Shown piece by piece: positions 52,799 to 62,224 of a stretch of DNA of 64,000 nucleotides. The DNA is taken from contig NZ_CP154826.1 of assembly GCF_039613825.1 (NCBI RefSeq), forward strand, positions 1,674,001-1,738,000, read 5' to 3'. This DNA comes from Diaminobutyricibacter sp. McL0608. GTDB taxonomy: Bacteria > Actinomycetota > Actinomycetes > Actinomycetales > Microbacteriaceae. How positions within the stretch are numbered: position 1 is the stretch's first letter; every line of letters begins with the position of its first letter. Position numbers and translations under genes: made by a program. The notes beneath the pieces were generated by a model. It had not been told where the DNA came from. It saw only the letters and a program-made list of their open reading frames with translations, and did not search any database.

Positions 52799-53989
52799 AT
52801 GTCTTCCACAGCAACGATAAGCCCCGCACCCCAGCTGACCATCGGTCCGCTGGCCCTTGACGTGCCCGTGGTCCTGGCTCCGATGGCGGGAATCACGAAC
52901 ACAGCCTTCCGCCGCCTCTGCCGTGAGTTCGGCGCGGGTCTCTACGTCAGCGAGATGATCACTTCGCGTGCCCTCGTCGAGCGCACCCCGGAGTCGATGC
53001 GTCTGATCACGCATCACGAGTCCGAGACGCCCCGGTCGATCCAGCTCTACGGGGTCGATCCCAAGACCGTTGCCGAGGCCGTCACCATGCTCGTGGCCGA
53101 AGATCGCGCCGACCACATCGATCTCAATTTCGGCTGCCCGGTTCCGAAAGTGACGCGCAAGGGGGGTGGTGCAGCGCTTCCGTGGAAGCTTGGATTGTTC
53201 CGCGAGATCGTCGAGGGGGCGGTTCGAGCCGCCGGGCCGATTCCTCTGACGGTGAAGATGCGCAAGGGCATCGACAGCGACCATCTGACCTACCTCGAAG
53301 CCGCCAGGGCCGCGGAGGGCGCGGGGGTCGCCTCCATCGCGTTGCACGCGCGGACCGCTGCCGAGTTCTACTCGGGTCACGCGGACTGGTCGGCGATTGC
53401 CAAGCTGAAAGACACGATCACCGGCACCCCGGTGCTCGGCAACGGCGACATCTGGTCGTCGGCGGATGCGATCCGCATGGTCGACGAGACAGGGTGCGAC
53501 GGCGTCGTGGTCGGCCGCGGCTGCCTCGGTCGTCCATGGCTGTTCGGTGACCTGGCAGCGGCGTTCCGCGCCCGTTCGGGCGAGCTCGACCCGGAGGTCG
53601 CCGCAGCGATCCAGGCACACCCCACGCTCGGTCAGGTTGCGGCCACGTTCCGACGGCACGCAGAACTGCTCGTCGAGTTCTTCGACAGCGAAGAGCGGGG
53701 GTGCCGCGACATCCGCAAGCATGTCGCCTGGTACTTCAAGGGATATCCCGTCGGGGGAGACCTTCGTGCGAGCCTTGCCACAGTGGACACACTGCAGCAT
53801 CTCGACGACCTACTCGCGACGCTCGATTGGGATCAGCCATACCCGGGAGAGGGTGCCGAAGGTCCGCGCGGTCGTGCCGGCACGCCGAAGAACCCGTCGC
53901 TTCCCGACGGTTGGCTGGCCAGCCGTGAGCTCGACGGCTACCAGAAGGTCGAACTCGCCGAAGCCGAACTGAACAACAGTGGGGGGTAG
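52799..53989 (+). CDS. dusB: tRNA-dihydrouridine synthase DusB
   Basis: Flavoenzyme of 396 aa that reduces uridines in the tRNA D-loop. FMN-binding features are VVLAPMAGITNTAFRRL and VLGNGDIWS. The catalytic Cys113 is in DLNFGCPVPKVTRKGGGAAL, and SIALHARTAAEFYSG and VVVGRGCLGRPWLF complete the barrel. The C-terminal helical domain follows. ATG 52799 is chosen over the in-frame TTG at 52790. It begins a dusB-dgt pair with only 3 nt between the genes, an arrangement common in actinobacteria. Confidence 0.93.
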   Translation: MSSTATISPAPQLTIGPLALDVPVVLAPMAGITNTAFRRLCREFGAGLYVSEMITSRALVERTPESMRLITHHESETPRSIQLYGVDPKTVAEAVTMLVAEDRADHIDLNFGCPVPKVTRKGGGAALPWKLGLFREIVEGAVRAAGPIPLTVKMRKGIDSDHLTYLEAARAAEGAGVASIALHARTAAEFYSGHADWSAIAKLKDTITGTPVLGNGDIWSSADAIRMVDETGCDGVVVGRGCLGRPWLFGDLAAAFRARSGELDPEVAAAIQAHPTLGQVAATFRRHAELLVEFFDSEERGCRDIRKHVAWYFKGYPVGGDLRASLATVDTLQHLDDLLATLDWDQPYPGEGAEGPRGRAGTPKNPSLPDGWLASRELDGYQKVELAEAELNNSGG

Positions 53990-53992
53990 CCG

Positions 53993-55264
53993 GTGATCGA
54001 GACTCGCCAAGCCGAGCCCGGATCGCCGGCCTATGCGCCGGAGGACCGCGAGCGCTGGCTTCCCGAGCAGCATTCCAGCCGCCGAAGCGACTTCGCGCGC
54101 GACCGCGCCCGTCTCCTGCATTCCTCTGCGCTGAGGCGTCTCGCCGCGAAGACCCAGGTTCTCAGTCCGACTGCCGGACTCGACTTCGCGCGCAATCGGC
54201 TCACGCACTCGCTCGAGGTCGCCCAGGTCGGGCGCGAACTCGCGACGAGTCTCGATCTCGATCCGGACATCGTCGACACGGCCTGCCTCGCCCACGACAT
54301 CGGACATCCGCCATTCGGTCACAACGGCGAACGGGCGCTCAACCACTGGGCCGCCGACATCGGAGGGTTCGAAGGCAACGCCCAGACCCTGCGGCTTCTC
54401 ACCAGGCTCGAACCGAAGGTGTTCGGGCCAGACGGCCGGGCGTACGGACTCAACCTGACGCGCGCGAGCCTCGACGCCAGCTGCAAATACCCGTGGCCGG
54501 CCTCATCCTCGGTCGCCGACCCGAGCGGTCGCGCGAAGTTCGGCTTCTACCCGGACGATCGACCCGCCTTCGAATGGTTGCGTGGCAGCGCGCCCGACCG
54601 GGTCCGCTGCATCGAGGCGCAGGTCATGGACCTGTCCGACGACATCGCCTACTCCGTGCACGATTTCGAAGACGCGGTCGTCAACGGGTACATCGATGTC
54701 CAGGCGCTCGGTCGTCGGGTTGACCACGACGAACTCGTCGCGTCGATGTACGAGTGGATCGGTGGCGAGTTCAGCCATGACCAACTGATCGCTGCCTTCG
54801 ACCGCCTCGACACCCTCGATGTGTGGCTCGACGGCTGGGACTCCAGCCGCCGGGCACAGGCACGACTGAAGAACCTGACCAGTCAGTTGATCGGACGATT
54901 CGCCGGTGCGGCGACGCGAGCCACGCGCGAAGCAGCTTCGAGCCAAAGCCTCATCCGGTTCGGTGCCGACGTCGTCGTTCCACCGGCGATCCAGGCCGAG
55001 ATCGCCGTGCTGAAAGGCATCGTCGCCACATTCGTCATGTCGCGGAACACACGCCAGCCCATCTACGCCCAGCAGCGCCAGGTTCTCTCGACGCTTGCCG
55101 ACGTCCTGCTCGCCAGCGGCCCGCGCGAACTCGACCCGGGATTCGCAGAAGACTGGAACACTGCACCAGATGACCAAGCGCGCAAGCGTGTCGTCGTCGA
55201 TCAGGTCGCGAGCCTCACGGACCAGTCCGCGCTTGCATGGTACGAACGGCTGGTGCAGCATTAG
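53993..55264 (+). CDS. dgt: Deoxyguanosinetriphosphate triphosphohydrolase-like protein (dNTPase)
   Basis: HD-domain hydrolase of 423 aa that cuts dNTPs to deoxynucleosides and triphosphate. The metal-binding histidines and aspartate are His72 (LTHSLEVAQVGR) and His101-Asp102 in CLAHDIGHPPFGHNGE, with the final Asp in QVMDLSDDIAYSVHDFED. The family is named for dGTPase, but specificity varies and effectors often switch it on. GTG start, 3 nt after dusB. dgt close to dnaG is also the mycobacterial order; here a DUF4282 gene lies between. Confidence 0.92.
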   Translation: MIETRQAEPGSPAYAPEDRERWLPEQHSSRRSDFARDRARLLHSSALRRLAAKTQVLSPTAGLDFARNRLTHSLEVAQVGRELATSLDLDPDIVDTACLAHDIGHPPFGHNGERALNHWAADIGGFEGNAQTLRLLTRLEPKVFGPDGRAYGLNLTRASLDASCKYPWPASSSVADPSGRAKFGFYPDDRPAFEWLRGSAPDRVRCIEAQVMDLSDDIAYSVHDFEDAVVNGYIDVQALGRRVDHDELVASMYEWIGGEFSHDQLIAAFDRLDTLDVWLDGWDSSRRAQARLKNLTSQLIGRFAGAATRATREAASSQSLIRFGADVVVPPAIQAEIAVLKGIVATFVMSRNTRQPIYAQQRQVLSTLADVLLASGPRELDPGFAEDWNTAPDDQARKRVVVDQVASLTDQSALAWYERLVQH

Positions 55265-55344
55265 CGCGCAGCCTGCGAGCTGTGGGCCTTGTGCCTCAGG
55301 GCACTGTGCTGGATGCTGAGAAACACGGCCAACGGGAGGAAACG

Positions 55345-56196
55345 ATGAGCGCGCCACAACCGCCGACGAATGGCGACGAGCCCACCACGGGCGCGGAAGC
55401 CACGGACGGCAGCGCGTCGACGCCGACCGGGACTCCCGCACCGAAACCGGCCCGTACGCCCGCGAAGGCCGCCCCTCGAAAGGCCGCACCGCGAAAGACG
55501 ACGACAGGCACGGCCGCCACCCGAAAGGTGAGTGGCACCGCGGAAACCGCCCCAGCTGCGGAGACCGCCGCAGCCGCGGAGACCGCCGAGACGCAAGTGC
55601 TTCCGGCCGCCGACGAGACAGAAGTGTTGTCCGTCGGTGTCCCGGTCACGGCGGCCCCAGTCGTGCCGTCAGCCACGCCGACATCGACCACCCCATCGGA
55701 ACCGTCCGTGCCAGAAACCGTTGCACCGCCGATCGCTGAGCCTGCGCCACCCGCTCCGCCGGAGGGCAGGGTTCCGCCGGCTCCGGCGCCATCCGATCAG
55801 CCCAACCCCACAGAGCCGCCCGTTTCGCACCAGGCGGCGCCACCGGCGCGCACGATCACCGAAGTGTTCGCCGACCGTCTCGACAACGACGGATTCTTCA
55901 CGGCACTCTTCGACTTCACCTTCATGCGGTACGTCACGCGCAAGCTGGCGGGACCGGTCTACGTCGTCGGCCTGGTCCTGATCGGGTTGAGCACCATCCT
56001 CGCGCTCATCTACTGGCTCGGCCAGGCGATCGCGACCCAGTCCTTCCTCGGCGCATTCGTCTTCCTCTTCGGTCTGATCATCACCGTGGTGGGAAGCGCG
56101 CTCGCCATCCTGCTGCTCCGCGTCGCGATCGAAGTCTTCGTCGCCATCGTCGCGATCGCCGAGAACACCCGGCCGCGACGGAAGCAGGGGCCCTGA
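55345..56196 (+). CDS. DUF4282 domain membrane protein with long Pro/Ala/Thr-rich N-terminus
   Basis: A 283-aa protein. The first 165 residues are a low-complexity Ala/Pro/Thr/Glu-rich tail with basic KAAPRKAAPRKTTTG blocks reminiscent of histone-H1-like tails. The C-terminal 110 residues are the DUF4282 membrane domain: FFTALFDFTFMRYVTRKLAG, then two hydrophobic helices and a final EVFVAIVAIAENTR. No function is established for DUF4282. The ATG at 55345 follows GGGAGGA by 5 nt and is preferred over upstream starts that overlap dgt. The basic tail could contact nucleic acid or wall polymers. Confidence 0.78.
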   Translation: MSAPQPPTNGDEPTTGAEATDGSASTPTGTPAPKPARTPAKAAPRKAAPRKTTTGTAATRKVSGTAETAPAAETAAAAETAETQVLPAADETEVLSVGVPVTAAPVVPSATPTSTTPSEPSVPETVAPPIAEPAPPAPPEGRVPPAPAPSDQPNPTEPPVSHQAAPPARTITEVFADRLDNDGFFTALFDFTFMRYVTRKLAGPVYVVGLVLIGLSTILALIYWLGQAIATQSFLGAFVFLFGLIITVVGSALAILLLRVAIEVFVAIVAIAENTRPRRKQGP

Positions 56197-56235
56197 GCAC
56201 ACCATCCGCGCGGCCCGCCATGTCGGCCCGCTCAG

Positions 56236-56241
56236 TAGAAT
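56236..56241 (+). promoter_or_regulatory. Leaderless -10 box (TAGAAT) for dnaG
   Basis: TAGAAT ends 6 nt before the ATG at 56248. It is the closest to the TATAAT consensus of the set. Confidence 0.55.
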
Positions 56242-56247
56242 CACACT

Positions 56248-58152
56248 ATGGCCGGCCGAATTCGACAGAGTGACATCGAAGAGGTCAAAGCCCGCACCAA
56301 CATCGCCGACATCGTGGGCGACTACGTCAGCCTCCGCCCGGCCGGTGTCGGCTCACTCAAAGGCCTCTGCCCGTTCCACGACGAGCGAAGCCCCAGTTTC
56401 CACGTGCGACCCCAGGTCGGCATGTACCACTGCTTCGGCTGCGGCGAAAGCGGCGACGTGTACTCCTTCCTCCAGAAGATGGACCATGTCAGCTTCACCG
56501 AAGCCGTCGAACGACTCGCCGGTCGGGTCGGCCTCACGCTTCACTACGAAGACGGGGGAGCCGCACCCGAACAGGGCAACCGCGCGCGCATCCTCGCGGC
56601 CAATACTGCTGCCGAAGAGTTCTTCATCGAGAAACTCGCGGCGCCAGAAGCGGATGTGGGCCGACGGTTCCTCGGCGAACGCGGATTCGACGCCGCAGCC
56701 GCCGCACATTTCGGCATCGGCTTCGCGCCGAAGAGCTGGGACGAGCTCACGAAACACCTGCGCGGGCGTGGCTTCAGCCAAGACGAGCTGGCGGCCGCCG
56801 GCCTCGTCTCCGCCGGCGACAGGGGCGTGTACGACCGGTTCCGCGGCCGTCTCGTCTGGCCCATCCGCGACGTCACCGGCCAGACCATCGGGTTCGGGGC
56901 ACGCAGACTCCTCGACGACGACAACGGCCCGAAATACCTGAACACCCCGGAGACTCCCGTCTACCACAAGGCGCAGGTGCTCTACGGCCTCGACCTCGCC
57001 AAACGCGAGATAGCGCGCAGCAGGCAGGTCGTCGTCGTCGAGGGGTACACCGATGTCATGGCCTGCCATCTCGCGGGCATCACGACCGCCGTCGCGACCT
57101 GCGGCACTTCATTCGGTGTGGACCACATCAAAGTGCTGCGCCGCGTCCTCGGAGACGATTCCGGGCTGGGCGAGGTCGTCTTCACATTCGACCCGGATGC
57201 CGCCGGACAGAAGGCCGCGATGCGCGCCTTCAGCGAAGAGCAGCGCTTCGCCGCGCAGACATTCGTCGCCGTCGGTCCCGATGGGCTCGACCCGTGCGAC
57301 CTGCGCCTCGCGAAAGGCGACGACGCCGTTCGGCGCATGATCGACTCCAAGAAGCCGATGTTCGAGTTCATGATCAAGCAGGTGCTGACGCAGTACAACC
57401 TGGACACGGTCGAAGGTCGGGTCGCAGCGTTGCGGGCGGCCGCGCCCGTCGTCTCGGACATCCGTGACCCCTCACTGAAGCCGGGCTACACTCGCGAACT
57501 CGCACGGATGCTCGGAATGGAGCTCTCCGAGGTCTCGCGGGCCGTGGCGTCTGCTCGTTCGAGCAGCGCGCCGACGGGAGCGCAATCGAGCGCCGGCGGG
57601 CAGCCTGCACAATCGAGCGCACAGCGCGGAGGGGCGGATGCGCGCTCCGCAGCGACCGCCCAAACCCCGGCGATCGACGGTCCGTCCCTCGTCTCGCTCC
57701 CGACCGACCACGCCACCCGGCTTGAGCGCGACGCACTGATGGCGATGCTCCAGTATCCATCGATGGTGGGGATCGACCTGACCCGCCGGGCCACCCAGAC
57801 GGCCTTCGCGAATCAGAGCCTCGCTGTCGTACGCGACGGCATCGCGACCACACTTGATTCCTTCGATTCACCCGACTGGCTCGCCCGGATCGCCCAGGAA
57901 GTGCCCGCGCCGTTCTCGACGCTGGTGACCGAACTGGGTGTCGCACCCATCCCGGAGCGCTCAGAAAAGGAGCTCTCCGCGTACGTGCGCGGCGTCACGA
58001 GCTCGCTGGTCGAACGCGATCTGCTCCGCCGCAAAGCAGACCTGCTCGGCCGGCTTCAGCGCGCCGATCCCGAACAGCGCGAGGCCTACACAGCACTCCA
58101 GCGCGAGCTTGTCCAGATCGAAGCGGACAGGCGCAAGCTGCGCGACGAATAA
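56248..58152 (+). CDS. dnaG: DNA primase
   Basis: Replication primase of 634 aa. The N-terminal zinc-binding domain has CPFHDERSPSFHVRP and YHCFGCGESGD (Cys41, His44, Cys62, Cys65). The TOPRIM catalytic core includes VVEGYTDVMACHLAG and the acidic FTFDPDAAGQKAA. The C-terminal DnaB-binding helical domain follows a low-complexity linker (about residues 430-470, rich in Ser, Ala and Gln). It makes RNA primers for lagging-strand synthesis. It is transcribed from its own leaderless promoter. Confidence 0.96.
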   Translation: MAGRIRQSDIEEVKARTNIADIVGDYVSLRPAGVGSLKGLCPFHDERSPSFHVRPQVGMYHCFGCGESGDVYSFLQKMDHVSFTEAVERLAGRVGLTLHYEDGGAAPEQGNRARILAANTAAEEFFIEKLAAPEADVGRRFLGERGFDAAAAAHFGIGFAPKSWDELTKHLRGRGFSQDELAAAGLVSAGDRGVYDRFRGRLVWPIRDVTGQTIGFGARRLLDDDNGPKYLNTPETPVYHKAQVLYGLDLAKREIARSRQVVVVEGYTDVMACHLAGITTAVATCGTSFGVDHIKVLRRVLGDDSGLGEVVFTFDPDAAGQKAAMRAFSEEQRFAAQTFVAVGPDGLDPCDLRLAKGDDAVRRMIDSKKPMFEFMIKQVLTQYNLDTVEGRVAALRAAAPVVSDIRDPSLKPGYTRELARMLGMELSEVSRAVASARSSSAPTGAQSSAGGQPAQSSAQRGGADARSAATAQTPAIDGPSLVSLPTDHATRLERDALMAMLQYPSMVGIDLTRRATQTAFANQSLAVVRDGIATTLDSFDSPDWLARIAQEVPAPFSTLVTELGVAPIPERSEKELSAYVRGVTSSLVERDLLRRKADLLGRLQRADPEQREAYTALQRELVQIEADRRKLRDE

Positions 58153-58193
58153 TTGCGTCAACGTAAAGATCTCGCTACGAATCGCCGAAACGG

Positions 58194-58223
58194 TTCAAAC
58201 CCACGCTGATTCTGTGTTATCAA
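58194..58223 (+). promoter_or_regulatory. Candidate promoter for the peptide transporter operon
   Basis: TTCAAA (58194-58199) and TATCAA (58218-58223) with an 18-nt spacer. Each matches the consensus at four of six positions. Confidence 0.35.
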
Positions 58224-58269
58224 GAATCAACGCAGTCCGGCGGTGCGCACAGCGCTGCCCACCGGACTG
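58204..58269 (+). other. Two hairpins between dnaG and the peptide-binding protein gene
   Basis: CGCTGATTCT/AGAATCAACG (58204-58232, one mismatch) is directly followed by CAGTCCGGCGG/CCACCGGACTG (58233-58269, one G-U pair). The second ends about 12 nt before the AGGAAGAGG SD. Both may terminate dnaG transcription or structure the leader of the transport operon. Confidence 0.4.
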
Positions 58270-58301
58270 GCTGACCCCACACCAGGAAGAGGTAAACGGA
58301 T

Positions 58302-59936
58302 ATGACATCCGCCCACACGAGCGGCAGACGCATTCTGGCCGTCACCGCGGCATTCGCTGCGACGGCCATCGTGCTCGCAGGTTGCTCCGGAAACGCGAAC
58401 AACTCGAGCTCTGGAAGCTCTGGCACGCTCACCGTCGGCACGACCGACAAGATCACCTCGATCGACCCCGCCGGCTCGTACGACAACGGCTCGTTCGCAG
58501 TGATGAACCAGGTCTACCCGTTCCTCATGAACTCGCCGTACGGCACCTCCGACGTGAAGCCGGACATCGCCGCCTCAGCCGAGTTCACGTCGCCGACCGA
58601 GTACACCGTAAAGCTGAAGCCGGGCCTCAAGTTCGCCAACGGCCACGACCTCACCTCGTCCGACGTCAAGTTCTCGTTCGACCGCCAGACCAAGATCAAC
58701 AGCCCGGTCGGCCCCGCCTACCTGCTCGCGAACCTGGCCTCGACCGACGCTCCCGACCCGACCACGGTCGTGTTCCACCTGAAGGTGCCGAACGACCAGA
58801 CCTTCGCCCAGGTGCTGTCGAGCCCGGCGGGCCCGATCGTCGACGAGCAGGTATTCTCGCCTGACAAGGTCACGTCGGACAACGACATCGTCAAGGGCGA
58901 TCCCTTCGCCGGTCAGTACACGATCACGAGCTACAACTTCAACAGCCTCGTCGCTTACAAGGCGAACCCTGACTATCAGGGCCTGCTCGGCAAGCCGGCG
59001 ACCGCCAAGGTCGACGTCAAGTACTACACCGACCCGTCGAACATGAAGCTCGACATCCAGAAGGGCGACATCGACGTCGCGTACCGCAGCCTGTCCGCGA
59101 CGGACATCGCGAACCTGCGTACCGACAAGAACGTCAAGGTGGTCGACGGCCCCGGTGGAGAGATCCGCTACATCGTCTTCAACTTCAACACGATGCCGTA
59201 TGGTGCCACGACAGCGCAGGCCGACCCGAAGAAGGCTCTGGCCATCCGCCAGGCTGCGGCCGACCTCGTCGACCGTGCAGCGATCGCGAAGCAGGTCTAC
59301 AAGGACACGTACACCCCGTTGTACTCGTACGTTCCGTCCGGGCTGACCGGCGCGACGACCGTACTGAAGGACCTCTACGGTGACGGCAACGGAGGACCGA
59401 GCCTCGACAAGGCGAAGGCCGCGCTGCAGGCTGCAGGCGTCACTACGCCGGTCACGCTGAACATCCAGTACACGCCGTCCCACTACGGCCCCTCGTCGTC
59501 CGACGAGTACGCCATGATCAAGGACCAGCTCTCGCAGGGTGGCCTGTTCAACGTGAACATCCAGTCGACCGAGTACGTCCAGTACAACAAGGACCGCGTC
59601 AAGGACACCTACCCCGAGTACCAGCTCGGTTGGTTCCCTGACTACTCCGACGCAGACAACTACCTGACGCCGTTCTTCTCGAAGGACAACTTCCTGGTGA
59701 ACCACTACAGCAACAGCGAAGTTCAGGACCTGATCACCAAGCAGGTCGGAACGACCGACAAGGCCGCCCGCACTCAGCTGATCGAGCAGATCCAGGCCAA
59801 GGTCGCTGCGGATCTGTCGACGCTTCCGCTGCTGCAGGGCGCGCAGGTCGCGGTCACGGGCAAGGACGTGAACGGCACCCAGAAGACCCTGGACGGCTCG
59901 TTCAAGTTCCGCTACGGCGCGATGTCGAAGGGCTGA
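58302..59936 (+). CDS. Peptide ABC transporter substrate-binding lipoprotein (DppA/OppA family)
   Basis: A 544-aa extracytoplasmic binding protein (SBP_bac_5). The signal peptide ends with lipobox VLAGC (Cys28), then an Asn/Ser-rich linker. The mature domain has the family start LTVGTTDKITSIDPAGSYDN, the KLKPGLKFANGHDLTSSDVK segment (signature of the family) and in the second half LGWFPDYSDADNYLTPF. These proteins bind oligopeptides, dipeptides or related ligands such as nickel complexes or sugars. AGGAAGAGG lies upstream of the ATG. A terminator-like hairpin follows before the permeases, consistent with higher expression of the binding protein. Confidence 0.9.
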   Translation: MTSAHTSGRRILAVTAAFAATAIVLAGCSGNANNSSSGSSGTLTVGTTDKITSIDPAGSYDNGSFAVMNQVYPFLMNSPYGTSDVKPDIAASAEFTSPTEYTVKLKPGLKFANGHDLTSSDVKFSFDRQTKINSPVGPAYLLANLASTDAPDPTTVVFHLKVPNDQTFAQVLSSPAGPIVDEQVFSPDKVTSDNDIVKGDPFAGQYTITSYNFNSLVAYKANPDYQGLLGKPATAKVDVKYYTDPSNMKLDIQKGDIDVAYRSLSATDIANLRTDKNVKVVDGPGGEIRYIVFNFNTMPYGATTAQADPKKALAIRQAAADLVDRAAIAKQVYKDTYTPLYSYVPSGLTGATTVLKDLYGDGNGGPSLDKAKAALQAAGVTTPVTLNIQYTPSHYGPSSSDEYAMIKDQLSQGGLFNVNIQSTEYVQYNKDRVKDTYPEYQLGWFPDYSDADNYLTPFFSKDNFLVNHYSNSEVQDLITKQVGTTDKAARTQLIEQIQAKVAADLSTLPLLQGAQVAVTGKDVNGTQKTLDGSFKFRYGAMSKG

Positions 59937-59968
59937 CGCCCACCGGCTAGAATCGCCTGACGAAGCTG

Positions 59969-59996
59969 GGGGCGGCTCGCGTGAGCGAGTCGCCCC
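59969..59996 (+). terminator. Hairpin between the binding protein and permease genes
   Basis: GGGGCGGCTCGC pairs with GCGAGTCGCCCC (12 bp, one G-U) over a GTGA loop, followed by a mildly T-rich stretch. It may terminate some transcripts or protect the upstream mRNA 3' end, giving more binding protein than permease. Confidence 0.6.
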
Positions 59997-60027
59997 TTCG
60001 CTTTCGGTTCCTTCACGATTGGTTAAC

Positions 60028-61125
60028 ATGACAGCGACTGTCACCGGCCCCGCGTCGCCCGCGGCGGCCGCCCCCACTCCTACAAAGAGATCGCGAGGAT
60101 CGGGAGGTGGTCTGGGGCGTTACATCGCCATCCGAGCCGTCCTGATCATTCCCACCATCTTCATCCTGGTCACAGTGGTGTTCTTCATCATGCGTGCGAC
60201 CGGCGACCCGATCACCGCAGCGTTGGGCGGCAAGCTCACCCCTACGCAGCTGGCCGCGCGCATCCATCAGGCCGGTTACGACCGCCCCCTGATCATCCAG
60301 TATTTCGAGTACATCGGTCACGTCTTCACCGGTAACTTCGGCACGACCCTGAGCGACAACCAGCCGGTTATCCACGTCCTGCTGACCTACGGTGCTGCCA
60401 CCCTCGAGCTCGCCTTCTACGCGCTCATCGTGGCGTTCATCGTCGGTATCCCGCTCGGGATGGTCGCGGCGTACTACCGCGACAAGGGTCGGGATGCGTC
60501 ACTGCGGATCTTCGCGATCCTCTGCTATGCGACTCCGGTCTTCTTCGCCGGCCTCATGCTGAAACTGATCTTCTCGATCTGGCTGAACTGGCTGCCGGTC
60601 GCGGGCCGCGCCTCCACCAGCTCGGAACTCGAGATGCAGACGCTCCCGAACAAGACGGGCATCTACCTCATCGACTCGTTCCTGACCGGCGACCCGTCCG
60701 TCACCAGTGATGTGCTCCTGCACGCCATACTGCCGGCGGTCACGCTCGGTCTGCTGACGGCCGGGGTGTTCCTCCGCCTCGTGCGTACGAACGTCATCGG
60801 GACGCTCTCCACCGACTACGTCGATGCGGCCCGCTCGCGCGGGGTCAGTGAGTACCGGCTCGTCCGGCGACACGCGTACAAGCCGGCACTCATCCCGATC
60901 ATCACGGTCATCGGCCTGCAGATCGCGATCCTGCTGAGCGGCGCGGTGCTGACCGAGACGACCTTCGAATGGAAGGGTCTGGGTTTCCAGCTCGTCCAGT
61001 ACCTGCAGTCCCGCGACTACGTGGCTGTGCAGGGCATGGTCGCCCTTCTCGCCGTGATCGTCGCCTTGACGAACTTCATCGTCGACGTCATCGCGGCCAT
61101 CATCGACCCGAGAGTGAGGTACTGA
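60028..61125 (+). CDS. Peptide ABC transporter permease (DppB type)
   Basis: Permease of 365 aa. A Thr/Pro/Ala-rich N-terminal cytoplasmic tail of about 25 residues is followed by the DppB start LGRYIAIRAVLIIPTIFILV and YDRPLIIQYFEYIGHVFTGNFGTTL. The EAA loop is YVDAARSRGVSEYRLVRRHAYKPALIPI. About six helices are predicted. ATG 60028 is preferred to the in-frame TTG at 60019. It acts with the next permease and the fused ATPase. Confidence 0.9.
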   Translation: MTATVTGPASPAAAAPTPTKRSRGSGGGLGRYIAIRAVLIIPTIFILVTVVFFIMRATGDPITAALGGKLTPTQLAARIHQAGYDRPLIIQYFEYIGHVFTGNFGTTLSDNQPVIHVLLTYGAATLELAFYALIVAFIVGIPLGMVAAYYRDKGRDASLRIFAILCYATPVFFAGLMLKLIFSIWLNWLPVAGRASTSSELEMQTLPNKTGIYLIDSFLTGDPSVTSDVLLHAILPAVTLGLLTAGVFLRLVRTNVIGTLSTDYVDAARSRGVSEYRLVRRHAYKPALIPIITVIGLQIAILLSGAVLTETTFEWKGLGFQLVQYLQSRDYVAVQGMVALLAVIVALTNFIVDVIAAIIDPRVRY

Positions 61126-61126
61126 C

Positions 61127-62224
61127 ATGTCGGACCAGGCAACACAGCCCGACACAGCAGCCACCACTGCGCCTGCGCCCAAGCGCAGCCTCCTCGACCG
61201 CATCCCGGTCATCCACCAGTTCCGGCAGAGCGTCGGCCTGCAGCGCGGCATGCTGGTCGCCGGTCTGGTCATCACTGCGCTTTTCGTGTTCGTCGCGATC
61301 TTCGCTCCGCTGATCGCCCCGTACGGTTTCTCGCAGTTGCGCGACGCCAGCGGTCCGTTCGGCTCGCAGAATCCTCCGAGTGCGGCGCACATCTGGGGCA
61401 CCACGGTAGGCGGCTACGACGTCTATTCGCGCGTGCTGTGGGGCGCTCAGACCGCGATCCTCGTGATCATCGTCGCGGTCATCCTGTCGATCTTCGCCGG
61501 GATCTTCCTCGGCCTCGTCAGCGGCTACCTCGGCGGCTGGCTCGACCGGGTCCTCGTCGTGATCCTGGACGCGGTCTTCGCCTTCCCGTCGCTGCTGCTC
61601 GCCATCGTCGTCGCGATCGCGATCAGCGGCGGCCAGTCGAGCCTGTGGGGCGGAATCATGGCGGCGGCGATCTCGATCACCGTGGTGTACATCCCGCAGT
61701 ATTTCCGTGTCATCCGCTCCGAGGCGGTCCGGATCAAAGCCGAGGCGTATGTCGAATCCGCGAAAGTGATCGGCGCCAGCAACTCGCGCATCATGTTCCG
61801 GCACGTCTTCCGCAACTCCACCCGCACGCTTCCGCTGATCTTCACTCTGAATTCATCGGAGGCGATCCTCACGCTCGCCGGCCTCGGCTTCCTCGGGTTC
61901 GGCATCGAGCCGACTGCCGCCGCCGAATGGGGCTACGACCTGAACAAGTCGCTGGCGGATGTGACCAGCGGCATCTGGTGGACAGCGCTCTATCCGGGTA
62001 TCGCGATCGTTCTCGCGGTCCTCGGGATCACCCTCGTCGGTGAGAGCCTGAACGACCTTGCCGACCCGCGCCTGCGCGGCCGCAGGGCTGTCGCACAGGC
62101 GGCCGGCGAGGTCGCCGAGACCTCGGTGGTTCCCGGTGGCACGCTCACGGCCGGACCTGGCGGTCTGGACGGCCTCGAAGGCGGAGAGAGTTTCGACGAA
62201 CACGGAATCGAGGTGCGGCCATGA
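61127..62224 (+). CDS. Peptide ABC transporter permease (DppC type)
   Basis: Second permease, 365 aa. An N-terminal tail of about 45 residues leads into a first helix (MLVAGLVITALFVFVAIFAPLI), then HIWGTTVGGYDVYSRVLWGA, a typical DppC motif. The EAA loop is AEAYVESAKVIGASNSRIMF. The C-terminus is a long Gly-rich cytoplasmic tail (GGTLTAGPGGLDGLEGGESF). The gene starts 1 nt after dppB and overlaps the ATPase by 4 nt. Confidence 0.9.
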   Translation: MSDQATQPDTAATTAPAPKRSLLDRIPVIHQFRQSVGLQRGMLVAGLVITALFVFVAIFAPLIAPYGFSQLRDASGPFGSQNPPSAAHIWGTTVGGYDVYSRVLWGAQTAILVIIVAVILSIFAGIFLGLVSGYLGGWLDRVLVVILDAVFAFPSLLLAIVVAIAISGGQSSLWGGIMAAAISITVVYIPQYFRVIRSEAVRIKAEAYVESAKVIGASNSRIMFRHVFRNSTRTLPLIFTLNSSEAILTLAGLGFLGFGIEPTAAAEWGYDLNKSLADVTSGIWWTALYPGIAIVLAVLGITLVGESLNDLADPRLRGRRAVAQAAGEVAETSVVPGGTLTAGPGGLDGLEGGESFDEHGIEVRP

